Shown piece by piece: positions 1-10,032 of a DNA stretch of 64,000 bases. The translations under genes and the position numbers were made by a program. The notes below the pieces were generated by a model. That model searched no databases, was not told the DNA's origin, and saw nothing but the letters and a program-made list of their open reading frames with translations. The stretch is taken from positions 245,055 to 309,054 of the forward strand of contig NZ_BMKK01000007.1 of the NCBI RefSeq assembly GCF_014644295.1, given 5' to 3'. The number at the start of each line of letters is the position of its first letter. The stretch's first letter is position 1. This stretch comes from Emticicia aquatilis (GTDB lineage Bacteria; Bacteroidota; Bacteroidia; Cytophagales; Spirosomataceae).

Positions 1-206
1 TTTTACCCTGCTTCACAATGCTGTTGTTGAAATTGTTTTCAACATCGCATTAAGAATTCCTTTTTCCACTTGTCGAATTATGGACTATCAGCTGTGCATT
101 TTTGCTCGGTAAGAAAGTGCTGTCCATACACATTCAACTTTAGCATTTTGCAGGAAAGTTAAACATCGAAAAAATCAAATCATTTATAATAAAACCAAAG
201 AAAATC
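1..206. other. Upstream flank, no gene recognised
   Basis: No convincing coding region is seen between the left edge and the YceI gene. The stretch is A+T-rich and presumably holds the YceI promoter, but no clear TAnnTTTG element is visible. A gene ending left of the window cannot be excluded. Confidence 0.4.
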
Positions 207-812
207 ATGAAAAAATTAGCACAATTAGCCCTTTTTAGCGTATGGTTTGTATCATCATTTGCGATGGGTTTCGACAAATCGAAAGGTAATAAGACCTTAA
301 AAGTGGATACACAAAATTCAAAATTAGTGTGGAAAGGCAAGAAATTTACTGGCGAACATTGGGGGAATATCGACATAAGCAGTGGTAGCCTAATTGTAGA
401 TGGTACAAAACTAAAGGGTGGAGCTTTTGATATTGATTTGAAGTCAATTACAGTAACCGATATTACAGACAAAGATGGCAATGCAAAACTCGTTGGACAC
501 CTGAAAGGAGATGACTTCTTTGCAGCCGATAAATTTCCGAAATCAACTTTTGTAATTACTTCGGCTACTCCGAAAGACAAAGAAAACTACGAAATCGCTG
601 GAAAATTGACCATCAAAGGCGTGACCAAAGAGATTAAATTCCCAGCAGTAGTTACGATTGATAGCAAGAAAGCTACCGCAAAGGCCAAAATTACCATTAA
701 TCGCACTGATTTTGGTATCAAATATGGCTCGAAAAGCTTCTTTGATAACTTGGGAGACAAATTTATTTACGACGATTTTGAATTAGATATAAATCTGACA
801 TCAGCATTGTAA
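207..812 (+). CDS. YceI family secreted lipid-binding protein
   Basis: A 201-residue protein with a signal peptide (residues 1 to about 20: lysines, then a hydrophobic stretch) followed by one YceI domain (about 30-200). The typical features are an early VWKGKKFTGEHWG-type strand, a central region with KGDDFFAADKFPKSTF, then KLTIKGVTKEIKFP and a closing FELDINL strand. YceI proteins are periplasmic or secreted lipocalin-like barrels that bind isoprenoid-type lipids; the ligand here cannot be told. The gene stands alone, 164 bases before a cysteine desulfurase. It begins with ATG and MKK, as expected of an exported protein. The family call is secure, the physiological role is not. Confidence 0.9.
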   Translation: MKKLAQLALFSVWFVSSFAMGFDKSKGNKTLKVDTQNSKLVWKGKKFTGEHWGNIDISSGSLIVDGTKLKGGAFDIDLKSITVTDITDKDGNAKLVGHLKGDDFFAADKFPKSTFVITSATPKDKENYEIAGKLTIKGVTKEIKFPAVVTIDSKKATAKAKITINRTDFGIKYGSKSFFDNLGDKFIYDDFELDINLTSAL

Positions 813-865
813 AGTGTTCTAAAGTTTAATACTTGAAATTAGGTTGAATAGTGATGACAGAATTA

Positions 866-895
866 GGTAGGGTTCGAAAACACTTGAATCCTACC
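866..895. terminator. Hairpin, possible weak terminator after YceI gene
   Basis: A 10-base stem (866-875 with 886-895, one G-T pair) lies 54 bases after the YceI stop. It is followed only by ATAATCTT rather than a solid T run, so it may be a weak terminator or an mRNA-end hairpin. Confidence 0.4.
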
Positions 896-976
896 ATAAT
901 CTTATCAACCACATTATTTCTAAAAAACTAACTCACATACACTTCATCAATTAACTAAAAACCTATTAAACAAATA

Positions 977-2173
977 ATGAATATCTATTTAGACAACGCA
1001 GCCACAACCGCCATAGATTCTGAAGTTCTAAACGTAATGATGCCCTATCTATATAGGTATTACGGAAATCCATCATCAAACCATAGTTTGGGCCGAAAAG
1101 TACATGAAGCTATTGAGACTTCTCGCCGAACTATTGCCGATATTTTAGATGTATTGCCCGAAGAGATTTTCTTTACTTCGGGAGCAACTGAAGCTAATAA
1201 TTGGGCAATTTCGAGTTCTTTAGAGGCCTATCGTATCAAACACATTATTACGAGTGCCATTGAGCATAAGTCAATTTTGGAGACTTTTACCGAGCATTTT
1301 TATAAAAATAAAATAAAATTAAGCTTCGTGAATCTCGACCGAAAAGGCAATATCAATCTAAATCATTTGGAGCAACTACTGGTCGAAAACCCCCGCTCTT
1401 TGGTAAGTTTAATGCACGTCAACAACGAAATCGGGAATATCACAAACATCGAAGAAGTAAGCGAACTTGCCAAAATATACAGAGGAATTATACATTCTGA
1501 CATTGTGCAAAGTCTTGGTAAATTCCCCGTTCAACTAAATTCAAATGGCGTTGATTTTGCGGTTGGGTCGGGACATAAAATACATGGCCCAAAAGGTGTC
1601 GGTTTTTTATTTGCCCGCAAACGAACCAATTTACATTCATTGCTGCACGGAGGAGGTCAAGAAAGAGGCTATCGAGGTGGCACCGAAAATGTAGCCAGTA
1701 TTGTGGGGTTTGCAAAAGCCCTTGAAATTGCGAACAGCAATATCGAAAAAGTGCATAAACATAACCAAACTTTGAAAGAACGACTTATCAGTGGACTAAA
1801 ACGCTTAGATTTAGAGGAGTTTGAATTTAATGGCGAAAGTGAATCACTGAGCAAAAGTGTGCCAAACATTCTTAACGCTCGTTTTCCAGTTTTACCTAAT
1901 AATAGACTTTTACAAAATATACTCGACGAACAAGGAATCCATGTTTCGAGCGGCAGTGCTTGCTTGAATTTGTCGAAAGGAGGTTCGCACGTTATCAGTG
2001 CATTATACCCAAAATCAGATGGCGAAAACGTCAGGTTTTCTTTTTCAAAGTACAATTCATTGTTTGAAATTGACACTGCCGTACGAGCAATCGCAAAGGT
2101 TTTTAAACAAGAAAAGAAACGTTTTTTAGTGAAGGATTTACACACAGTTCAATCAGAGAGCGTTGTGTATTGA
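977..2173 (+). CDS. Cysteine desulfurase, NifS/IscS-type aminotransferase class V
   Basis: A 398-residue PLP enzyme that removes sulfur from cysteine as an enzyme-bound persulfide. It starts with the family signature YLDNAATTA (residues 4-12). It has TSGATEANN (68-76), the PLP lysine in SGHKIHGPKG (Lys201), the GGGQERGYRGGTEN loop (225-238) and the catalytic cysteine in SSGSAC (Cys329). The length suits the family. There is no iscU, sufE or other Fe-S gene beside it, so it may supply sulfur to another acceptor such as tRNA thiolation or cofactor synthesis. It lies just before the sulfur-metabolism region and ends in a terminator hairpin. A general IscS role is possible but cannot be assigned from context. 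Confidence 0.9.
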   Translation: MNIYLDNAATTAIDSEVLNVMMPYLYRYYGNPSSNHSLGRKVHEAIETSRRTIADILDVLPEEIFFTSGATEANNWAISSSLEAYRIKHIITSAIEHKSILETFTEHFYKNKIKLSFVNLDRKGNINLNHLEQLLVENPRSLVSLMHVNNEIGNITNIEEVSELAKIYRGIIHSDIVQSLGKFPVQLNSNGVDFAVGSGHKIHGPKGVGFLFARKRTNLHSLLHGGGQERGYRGGTENVASIVGFAKALEIANSNIEKVHKHNQTLKERLISGLKRLDLEEFEFNGESESLSKSVPNILNARFPVLPNNRLLQNILDEQGIHVSSGSACLNLSKGGSHVISALYPKSDGENVRFSFSKYNSLFEIDTAVRAIAKVFKQEKKRFLVKDLHTVQSESVVY

Positions 2174-2235
2174 TAGATAATCAGTGGGTTTATTGTAACC
2201 GATTGAGATACAATAAATTAATTTGACGGAAACAA

Positions 2236-2265
2236 TAAAAGGCCTAATCATTTTTAGGTCTTTTA
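2236..2265 (+). terminator. Rho-independent terminator after cysteine desulfurase
   Basis: An inverted repeat (AAAAGGCCTAA with TTAGGTCTTTT around a short loop) about 60 bases after the desulfurase stop is followed by a T-rich stretch, as in intrinsic terminators. Confidence 0.75.
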
Positions 2266-2411
2266 TTTCAAATAAACGCATAAGTCGCTGATTATTAAAT
2301 TTTTATTCGTTTCTTTGTTTTTGATAAATACCATAAATATTTGTACTTTTTAAAGAAAATATAAACAAAGTTTTTCTTTTTTTAGGAATAAGAAAATTAA
2401 ATAATTTACTT

Positions 2412-2432
2412 TGTCTATGGATTTTATAGATT
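2412..2432 (+). promoter_or_regulatory. 21-bp dyad operator, site 1 (before sulfhydrylase)
   Basis: TGTCTA, nine bases, TAGATT. It fits the RRTCTA-N9-TAGAYT pattern shared by six sites in this window and overlaps a -7-like TTACTTTG (2406-2413). It would place the sulfhydrylase gene in the same regulon as the transport and thioredoxin genes. Confidence 0.55.
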
Positions 2433-2697
2433 AATAATAACAAAATATTATTCACAAATATTAGAAATTTAAGGTTAGTACTCAAGAGATTTTTTAATGA
2501 AACAAAGTTAAAAGCAACTGTTGACCATCAACCATGAACTAATTTATCTAACCGAACAAACAGAATAAATACCAGATATGACGGTTTCCATCGAGTTGCT
2601 TGAATATTCGGTGGTTGTCTATTCATCATCTTCTTTGGAACTGTCTATCGGTATTAATAGCAAGCATATTCAACCAAAATAATTATACAACAAATAA

Positions 2698-3999
<1,302 letters not shown>

Positions 4000-4034
4000 G
4001 GCACACAAACAGTAAATATATAAAGCCAAAAGAT

Positions 4035-4130
4035 GCCACTCTTGCTGGAACAAGAGTGGCTGGTCAAAAAAAGGCTCATTGCGGAATGATTCAGGAGATT
4101 GCGGTGCAATCGTCCCAGTACCTTATTTTT
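4035..4130 (+). ncRNA. Structured leader RNA before SusC gene, copy 1 (candidate cis-regulator)
   Basis: Three consecutive hairpins precede the SusC start at 4153. The first is a perfect 10-bp stem 4035-4044/4051-4060 with a CTGGAA loop. The second is TCATT/AATGA (4076-4080/4085-4089). The third is GATTGC/GCAATC (4097-4102/4106-4111). A C/T-rich CTTATTTTTT run and then ACCATTACAAAGTAA lead into the start. The same order of hairpins, with different but still pairing stem sequences, lies before the SusC gene at 20180. No known riboswitch class is recognised. It could also act in mRNA stability between the sulfhydrylase and SusC genes. Confidence 0.55.
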
Positions 4131-4152
4131 TAAATTAACCATTACAAAGTAA

Positions 4153-7100
4153 ATGAAAAAAAAGCTACTTGTACAGTTTTTATTGGCTATTTTACTAATT
4201 CCGTCGGTAATTATAGCTCAGAATGCAGATGCCACGATTAACTCCACGCTTTCGGGGAGGGTTTTAGATGAAAAAACAAACGAACCACTCATTGGTGCTT
4301 CGGTGCAGATTAAAGGAACGACTCACGGTGTAATTACAGATGCTGAGGGAAAATTTTACTTCAAAACAGGTCAAAAATTACCTTACACGCTGATTGTCAA
4401 TTACATTGGCTACGAACTAAAAGAGGTTTTGGCAACTACAAGTTCAATCTCGATTTCGTTACAAACCAATGCCAAGCAATTAAGTGAAATTGTGGTTGTG
4501 GGCTATGGCACACAAGAACGCAAAAACTTGATTGGCTCAATCACAAAAGTAAATCCGCTCGAAGTAAACGCCATTCCTGTAGGTAGTATTGATGCACAAT
4601 TACAAGGAAAAGTTTCGGGTGTACAAATTTCTTCGCCTACTGGCGTTCCTGGCGAAACTGTAAACGTCAGAGTGCGTGGAGCAACTTCAATCAATGCCGA
4701 TAATGACCCACTTTATGTAGTTGATGGCGTATTTATCAATAGTAATAGTCTTCAAACCATCGGAACTGGTGGCAAAGCAACTTCTCCGATTGCCGACCTA
4801 AACCCTGCTGATATTCAAAGTATTGAAGTATTGAAAGATGCCGAAGCAACGGCTCTCTACGGCTCTCGTGGAGCAAACGGTGTTATTTTGATTACTACCA
4901 AAAGAGGAAATTTCGAGCAAGCTCCGAAAGTAAACTTCAACGTAAGCTATGGACAAGCAAAAGCAATCAAATTGTGGGAACTAACCACTGGCCCCGAACA
5001 CGCTCAACTTGTAAACGAATGGTGGATTAATACAGGTAAAGATACACCATCTTTGAATAGAACCTTTGCTAATCGACCATTCAGACCAGTATCAGAAGGT
5101 GGACGTGGATTGCCAGAAGAACAACAAACCTATGACCGTCTGAGCGAAGCATTCCGCACGGCAACGCTTCAAAGCTACGATATTTCGTTGGTTGGTGGCA
5201 CAAAAACGACCAAATACTACATTGGTGGAGGCTTCAATTCTCAGGAAGCAATTTTGAAACCTATTACATTTGATAGAGCGAGTTTCAAAGTAAATCTCGA
5301 CCAAAAAATCAATGATAGAGTACAGATTGGGGTAAGTAATTCATTCAGTCGCACGTATCGCAATCAGGCACGTGCGGGTGATGGCCCACAAGGGGGGCTA
5401 TTACAAGCTGCTTTGCATACACCAACTTATCTTTCTCCGACCGAAAACGGAGTATTAGTTGGTCGTGCTGGGTTTGATAACTTAACTCTTTTACTTAATA
5501 ATTATGATGTAAACTCAACCAGTTTGCGTTATATCGGTAATTTATACGCCGAAGCAGAATTATTACCAAACTTAAAATTACGTTCAAGTTGGGGTGCTGA
5601 TTATAACAACTACAATGAATCAGAATACTGGAATACCTTCTTACTCTTGGGAGCTCAAGGTGGTTTGGCCACTTCTTCAATTAGCCAATTTACTTCTTTA
5701 TTGAATGAACAAACATTAACTTATCGTCAGAAAATTGGCAAAAAACATTCGCTCGGAGTGGTGGTAGGAAATACGCTTCAAAGCGATGTTTTGACAAGAA
5801 CTTACGCTGAAGGTCGTGGTTTTGCCAATAATTCATTCAAAATCATTTCGTCTGCTGCTACAACAACCAGTACACAAAGTTGGAGCAAAAGCAATCTTGC
5901 TTCATTCTTTGCCAAAGCAGATTATGGTTTTGATGGAAAATATTTGGTTAACTTTAGCATAAGAGCTGATGGTTCTTCAAGATTCGGTTCTGACCGCAAA
6001 TGGGGATATTTCCCAGCAGTGGGAGCAGCTTGGAGACTGAAGCAAGAAAGTTTCTTGAAAGATGTTGGGTTAATTTCTGATTTAAAATTAAGAGCCAGTT
6101 ATGGAATTGTTGGAAATCAAAATGGTATCGGCAACTTTGCTGCCCAAGGACTTTGGACAGGTGGAGCTCCGTATCAAGGAAGTCCAGGTATTGCTCCGCA
6201 ACAGTTGGCCAATCCAGATTTGAAATGGGAACGCACCAATCAATTTAATGTTGGTTTAGATGCTTCGTTGTTCAACAGTAAAGTTTCTTTCGAGATTAAC
6301 TATTACACAAAATATACCCGTGATGGGCTATTGCAGTTGGCATTGCCAAGCACTACTGGTTTTGCTAACTATTGGAGCAATGCAGCAGAAATCAGCAATA
6401 AAGGTTTTGAGTTGAATATCAATACAATCAACTACGAAAGAGCAGGTTTGAAATGGACAACCAGCTTCAATGTTGCACAAAATATCAATAAAATCGAAAA
6501 ACTCGAAAACCCGCTTCGCTATGGTAGCCGTGATTTGATTTTACAACAACAAGGTACGCCTCTTTATTCGTTTTGGGTGTATAAACAACTTTCGGTGAAT
6601 CCTGAAACTGGAAATGTAGTGTATGAAGATGTAAACAAAGATGGACAAATTACGGTAGCTGACCGCCAAATTGTGGGCAGTATTTGGCCAAAATTCTTTG
6701 GTGGACTAACCAATAATGTAAGTTATAAAGGTTTTGAGCTTTCTGCTTTCTTGGCTTTCCAATATGGTAATAAAATATATAACCATAATAAATTTTTTGG
6801 TGAAGGTGGTGGAGCCAGAGACGCTGCACGTGTGATTTTTGCGAGCAATAATGCCAGATGGCAAAAGCCTGGTGATATTACGGACGTACCAAGACCTGAC
6901 GGTGTAAACGTAAATAATTACCGTGATGGCGGTAGCCGTTGGCTGGAAGATGGCTCATTCTTGCGTCTTCGTAGCTTAAATCTGGTCTATAACTTCCCGA
7001 AAGCAATCGCCAATAAATTAAAAGCCGATGCTTTGAAATTGTATGTAAATGGTACGAATCTCTTCTTATTGACAAAATATACGGGTCTTGACCCTGAGTC

Positions 7101-7194
7101 GAGTGCGAGTAGCGACCAAAACGCACAAGGTATTGACTTAGGAACGCCTCCGCAACCACGTAGTTTTCAAGCTGGTTTAAGTTTGACATTCTAA
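4153..7194 (+). CDS. SusC/RagA-type TonB-dependent outer-membrane transporter (first pair)
   Basis: A 1013-residue outer-membrane importer. It has a signal peptide (about 1-22, ending IIAQ), a carboxypeptidase-D-like regulatory domain (about 33-105, GRVLDEKTNEPLIGASV), then the SusC plug start VVVGYGTQERKNLIGS. The plug continues with DPLYVVDGVF and the SIEVLKDAEATALYGSRGAN motif common to the family. A 22-strand barrel follows, ending in an aromatic residue (SLTF). With the SusD lipoprotein 40 bases downstream it forms a TonB-driven uptake complex. The substrate is not readable from sequence. The neighbours (sulfhydrylase, SsuD/SoxC operon) suggest an organosulfur compound, which is inference. 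Confidence 0.95.
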   Translation: MKKKLLVQFLLAILLIPSVIIAQNADATINSTLSGRVLDEKTNEPLIGASVQIKGTTHGVITDAEGKFYFKTGQKLPYTLIVNYIGYELKEVLATTSSISISLQTNAKQLSEIVVVGYGTQERKNLIGSITKVNPLEVNAIPVGSIDAQLQGKVSGVQISSPTGVPGETVNVRVRGATSINADNDPLYVVDGVFINSNSLQTIGTGGKATSPIADLNPADIQSIEVLKDAEATALYGSRGANGVILITTKRGNFEQAPKVNFNVSYGQAKAIKLWELTTGPEHAQLVNEWWINTGKDTPSLNRTFANRPFRPVSEGGRGLPEEQQTYDRLSEAFRTATLQSYDISLVGGTKTTKYYIGGGFNSQEAILKPITFDRASFKVNLDQKINDRVQIGVSNSFSRTYRNQARAGDGPQGGLLQAALHTPTYLSPTENGVLVGRAGFDNLTLLLNNYDVNSTSLRYIGNLYAEAELLPNLKLRSSWGADYNNYNESEYWNTFLLLGAQGGLATSSISQFTSLLNEQTLTYRQKIGKKHSLGVVVGNTLQSDVLTRTYAEGRGFANNSFKIISSAATTTSTQSWSKSNLASFFAKADYGFDGKYLVNFSIRADGSSRFGSDRKWGYFPAVGAAWRLKQESFLKDVGLISDLKLRASYGIVGNQNGIGNFAAQGLWTGGAPYQGSPGIAPQQLANPDLKWERTNQFNVGLDASLFNSKVSFEINYYTKYTRDGLLQLALPSTTGFANYWSNAAEISNKGFELNINTINYERAGLKWTTSFNVAQNINKIEKLENPLRYGSRDLILQQQGTPLYSFWVYKQLSVNPETGNVVYEDVNKDGQITVADRQIVGSIWPKFFGGLTNNVSYKGFELSAFLAFQYGNKIYNHNKFFGEGGGARDAARVIFASNNARWQKPGDITDVPRPDGVNVNNYRDGGSRWLEDGSFLRLRSLNLVYNFPKAIANKLKADALKLYVNGTNLFLLTKYTGLDPESSASSDQNAQGIDLGTPPQPRSFQAGLSLTF

Positions 7195-7234
7195 TTCAAG
7201 GTCAATTTTTTGAAAAAATTAAATCAATAGAATA

Positions 7235-8572
7235 ATGAGAACATTAAAGTATATACTATCCATAGGTTTACTTACATCAACAGTTTCGTGCAATAAATTT
7301 TTAGATGTACAGCCTTTAGAATCAATTTCGGATACTCAAACAATTTTCGATAAAACTTCGGCAGAAACTGCCCTCCGAGGCGTTTATTCGGCACTGAGCA
7401 ATGGTAGTTATTACGGAACAACCTTTCAATCAATCGGTTATCTGACTGGCGATAATATTCAATGGACAGGTTCGCAATCGCAAGTGCAGGAATTTATCAA
7501 TAAAAAAGTCAACGCCGATAACTCGACGATTGGTAGTGCTTGGACGGCCATCTATCGTACCATCAATCGAGCAAATAATGTCATTGCGAAAGTTCCGACC
7601 GTAACTGACCCACTTTTGACCGATGCTCTAAAAAATCAATTAGTGGGTGAAGCATATTTTATTCGTGCTTTGTCTTATTTCGATTTGGCTCGTACTTGGG
7701 GTGGCGTGCCTTTGATAACGAAACCAACGGCAAATCCGACCGAAAACAGTGGAATAAGCAGAAGTTCACAAGCTGAAACTTACGCTTTGGTTTTGAAAGA
7801 CCTTGAAACGGCCGAGCCATTATTGCCAGCTACAACCGACCGCTATCGAGCTACTCGAAAAACTGTTTGGGCCTTACGTTCTCGCTTGCATTTATACCTA
7901 AAAGAATGGGCAAAAGCTGAAGAATATGCTTCAAAATTGATTACAGATACCAATTACAGACTTGTAAAACCATATAATGCCTTTTTTGCAAATGATGCAA
8001 GAGGCACACAAGAATCAGTTTTTGAGATATTTTACAGTGCCAACGAAACTAATACGCACCGTGGACAATGGCAACCACAGACTAACGGCGGAACACGCCA
8101 ATGGGCTCCAAATGATGCAATTGTTGCTCTCTTGAATGACCCAAAAGTAGGAGGCGGACGTAGCACACTCATAGCAAAAGATAATCAGAATCGTTGGTAC
8201 GGAAATTTGTATTACCGCACGCCAGCAACTGACCCAACTTTCGTTTTTCGTATCGCAGAAATCTACTTGATTCGAGCAGAGGCTCGTGCCAACCAAGAAA
8301 AAATAACTGATGGCCTTGCCGATTTGAACGCTATTCGTGACCGTGCCGGTATTGCAGCTGCTACTGCAACAACTAAAGATGCACTTCTGTTGACAATCGA
8401 AAACGAACGACGTGTAGAATTTGCCTTAGAGCCGCATCGCTGGTTCGATATTGTGCGTACGGGTCGTGCTGCACAGGTCTTTAATGTGACTGATGCCAAT
8501 CGCCTTTTATTACCAATTCCAGTAGGAGAAACATTAATAGACAAGGCTTTGGTGCAAAATCCAGGTTACTAA
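7235..8572 (+). CDS. SusD/RagB-type substrate-binding lipoprotein (first pair)
   Basis: A 445-residue surface lipoprotein with a lipobox ending at Cys19 (STVSCNKFLDVQP). It has the SusD N-terminal pattern (FLDVQPLESISDTQTIF), TPR-like helices (YFIRALSYFDLARTWGGVPL) and a conserved C-terminal region (IYLIRAEARANQ, LNAIRDRAGI, ERRVEFALEPHRWFDIVRTG). It partners the preceding SusC as the lid of the uptake complex. It is shorter than, and only distantly similar to, the two other SusD proteins here (482 and 489 residues), so the first pair probably recognises a different ligand. A terminator hairpin follows immediately. Confidence 0.94.
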   Translation: MRTLKYILSIGLLTSTVSCNKFLDVQPLESISDTQTIFDKTSAETALRGVYSALSNGSYYGTTFQSIGYLTGDNIQWTGSQSQVQEFINKKVNADNSTIGSAWTAIYRTINRANNVIAKVPTVTDPLLTDALKNQLVGEAYFIRALSYFDLARTWGGVPLITKPTANPTENSGISRSSQAETYALVLKDLETAEPLLPATTDRYRATRKTVWALRSRLHLYLKEWAKAEEYASKLITDTNYRLVKPYNAFFANDARGTQESVFEIFYSANETNTHRGQWQPQTNGGTRQWAPNDAIVALLNDPKVGGGRSTLIAKDNQNRWYGNLYYRTPATDPTFVFRIAEIYLIRAEARANQEKITDGLADLNAIRDRAGIAAATATTKDALLLTIENERRVEFALEPHRWFDIVRTGRAAQVFNVTDANRLLLPIPVGETLIDKALVQNPGY

Positions 8573-8580
8573 GAATAAAA

Positions 8581-8620
8581 TCTGCCCTATGCGGATTCTC
8601 TTGGTAGGGCAGATAAAAAT
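8581..8620 (+). terminator. Rho-independent terminator after first SusD
   Basis: TCTGCCCTA (8581-8589) pairs perfectly with TAGGGCAGA (8605-8613), followed by TAAAAATT. It separates the first SusC/SusD pair from the DoxX-like genes. Confidence 0.75.
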
Positions 8621-8661
8621 TAGGCGTTTCAAACACTTACCTAAATACCTCTATTAAAATT

Positions 8662-10005
8662 ATGTCTAAAATTCTTGAACTTAACTCGCAAAGCGAATGG
8701 AGCAATACAGAAAAAACTATCTTTAAGTTTTTCGGCATTTACTTCTTTTTGCAGGTGTTACCCTTAGATTTAAGGTTTTTTAAGCACATCTTTTCAACTA
8801 ATTGGTTGCAGATTCAATACCGAGACATTTTTTATTTATCGAGATATTCTCCAACTTTCACGGGTGATGATAGTTTTTTTAATTGGTTGGTCATTATTTT
8901 ACTGGCTGCTATCGGAACATTCATTTGGGATAAAATTTACACCAAAGAAACCAATTACGACCAGCTCTATTATTGGCTTCGAGTATTGGTTCGTTATCGT
9001 CTCGCCATTGGTGTTATTGCTTATGGGTTTTTGAAATTCTTCCCAATTCAAGCACCTTTTCCTTCATTAAGTAATCTTAATACCAATTATGGGGATTTCA
9101 CGGCTTGGAAATTGTTTTCACTCGGCTTGGGTGTTGTGCCAAGTTACCAATCGTTTTTGGGTTTGGTCGAAATTGTAGCGGGTTTACTTTTATTGAATCG
9201 TAATACGGCAACGATTGCTACTCTTATCATTCTTCCTTTTACTGGAAACGTAGCCATTTCAAATATCGCCTACGAAGGCGGCGAATATGTTTATGCCTTC
9301 TACCTCGTTGCTCTTGCTCTCTATCTTTTTGCTTTTGATGCTATCCGATTATTCAATTTACTTTCTCTCGAAAAACCAACTGCACCTAACCGTTTTCAAC
9401 CAATTTTTAATGGAAAATGGAAGCAGTATCGCATTGTTTTGAAAACAGTTTTCATCTTATTTTTTGTGGTTTTTTATGGCTTCAAAACTTATGCAGGCTA
9501 CAAAAACAATGGTTACCATTTTCCCAAAGCGGAAGGCATCGAAAATATCATTGGATTGTATAACGTAAGCGAGTTTCGCTGGAATAATCAGACGATTCCC
9601 TATTCAAAAACCGACCCAATTCGTTGGCAAAATGTGGTTTTTGAAAAATGGAATACATTGAGTATCAAATCAAATAAGCCCGTAATTATTGAGCATCTAC
9701 CGAGCGAAGAACTCTATAAAGCGGACTCAAATCGTATCTATGAGTTTGCTGGTTCACAAGGCCGCCACTATTATAGTTATGATTTTGACTCCACAAAATC
9801 GGCACTTTCGCTGAAAAATCGCAATAAAAACCATGCTTCAGATAAACTTTCACTTTCGTTTAAACGCTTGAATGACTCGACGATTGTCTTATCGGGCTTG
9901 AGTGCTGGTAAAGATTCGGTTTATGCGGTCTTGAATAAAATCAATAAAAAATACTTGACCATTGAGGCAAAAAAATCAGGTCGTAGAAATGCGTTGAAAT
10001 TATAA
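8662..10005 (+). CDS. DoxX-like multi-pass membrane protein with C-terminal soluble domain (paralogue 1)
   Basis: A 447-residue membrane protein. About six to seven hydrophobic segments lie within residues 25-280. The central block (about 105-230) resembles the DoxX four-helix fold. A soluble C-terminal domain (about 290-447) contains NVSEFRWNNQTIPYS and ends in beta-rich sequence. It is clearly paralogous to the next gene: both share an YRD motif, YYWL..V.VRYR, LV/IVEVAAG-type helices and the C-terminal NV(S/T)EF...N.Q.IPYS motif. DoxX/DoxD relatives include thiosulfate:quinone oxidoreductase subunits, which would fit a sulfur locus, but that is inference; the specific function is unknown. 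It starts 28 bases before its paralogue. Confidence 0.75.
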   Translation: MSKILELNSQSEWSNTEKTIFKFFGIYFFLQVLPLDLRFFKHIFSTNWLQIQYRDIFYLSRYSPTFTGDDSFFNWLVIILLAAIGTFIWDKIYTKETNYDQLYYWLRVLVRYRLAIGVIAYGFLKFFPIQAPFPSLSNLNTNYGDFTAWKLFSLGLGVVPSYQSFLGLVEIVAGLLLLNRNTATIATLIILPFTGNVAISNIAYEGGEYVYAFYLVALALYLFAFDAIRLFNLLSLEKPTAPNRFQPIFNGKWKQYRIVLKTVFILFFVVFYGFKTYAGYKNNGYHFPKAEGIENIIGLYNVSEFRWNNQTIPYSKTDPIRWQNVVFEKWNTLSIKSNKPVIIEHLPSEELYKADSNRIYEFAGSQGRHYYSYDFDSTKSALSLKNRNKNHASDKLSLSFKRLNDSTIVLSGLSAGKDSVYAVLNKINKKYLTIEAKKSGRRNALKL

Positions 10006-10032
10006 TTCTAACCAATTCAAAACTCTAAAATT

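Noticed and set aside
1669..2145. 158-codon minus-strand frame within the cysteine desulfurase gene
   Set aside because: It is an antisense shadow of a strongly conserved enzyme.
2303..2485. 60-codon minus-strand reading frame in the large gap
   Set aside because: Low-complexity sequence rich in Lys, Ile and Leu, overlapping promoter and operator elements; no family resemblance.
4035..4130. Cobalamin riboswitch before the first SusC gene (GCCACT resembles the B12 box)
   Set aside because: The GCCACT lies within a simple 10-bp stem, the element is far too short, and the other conserved B12 elements are missing.
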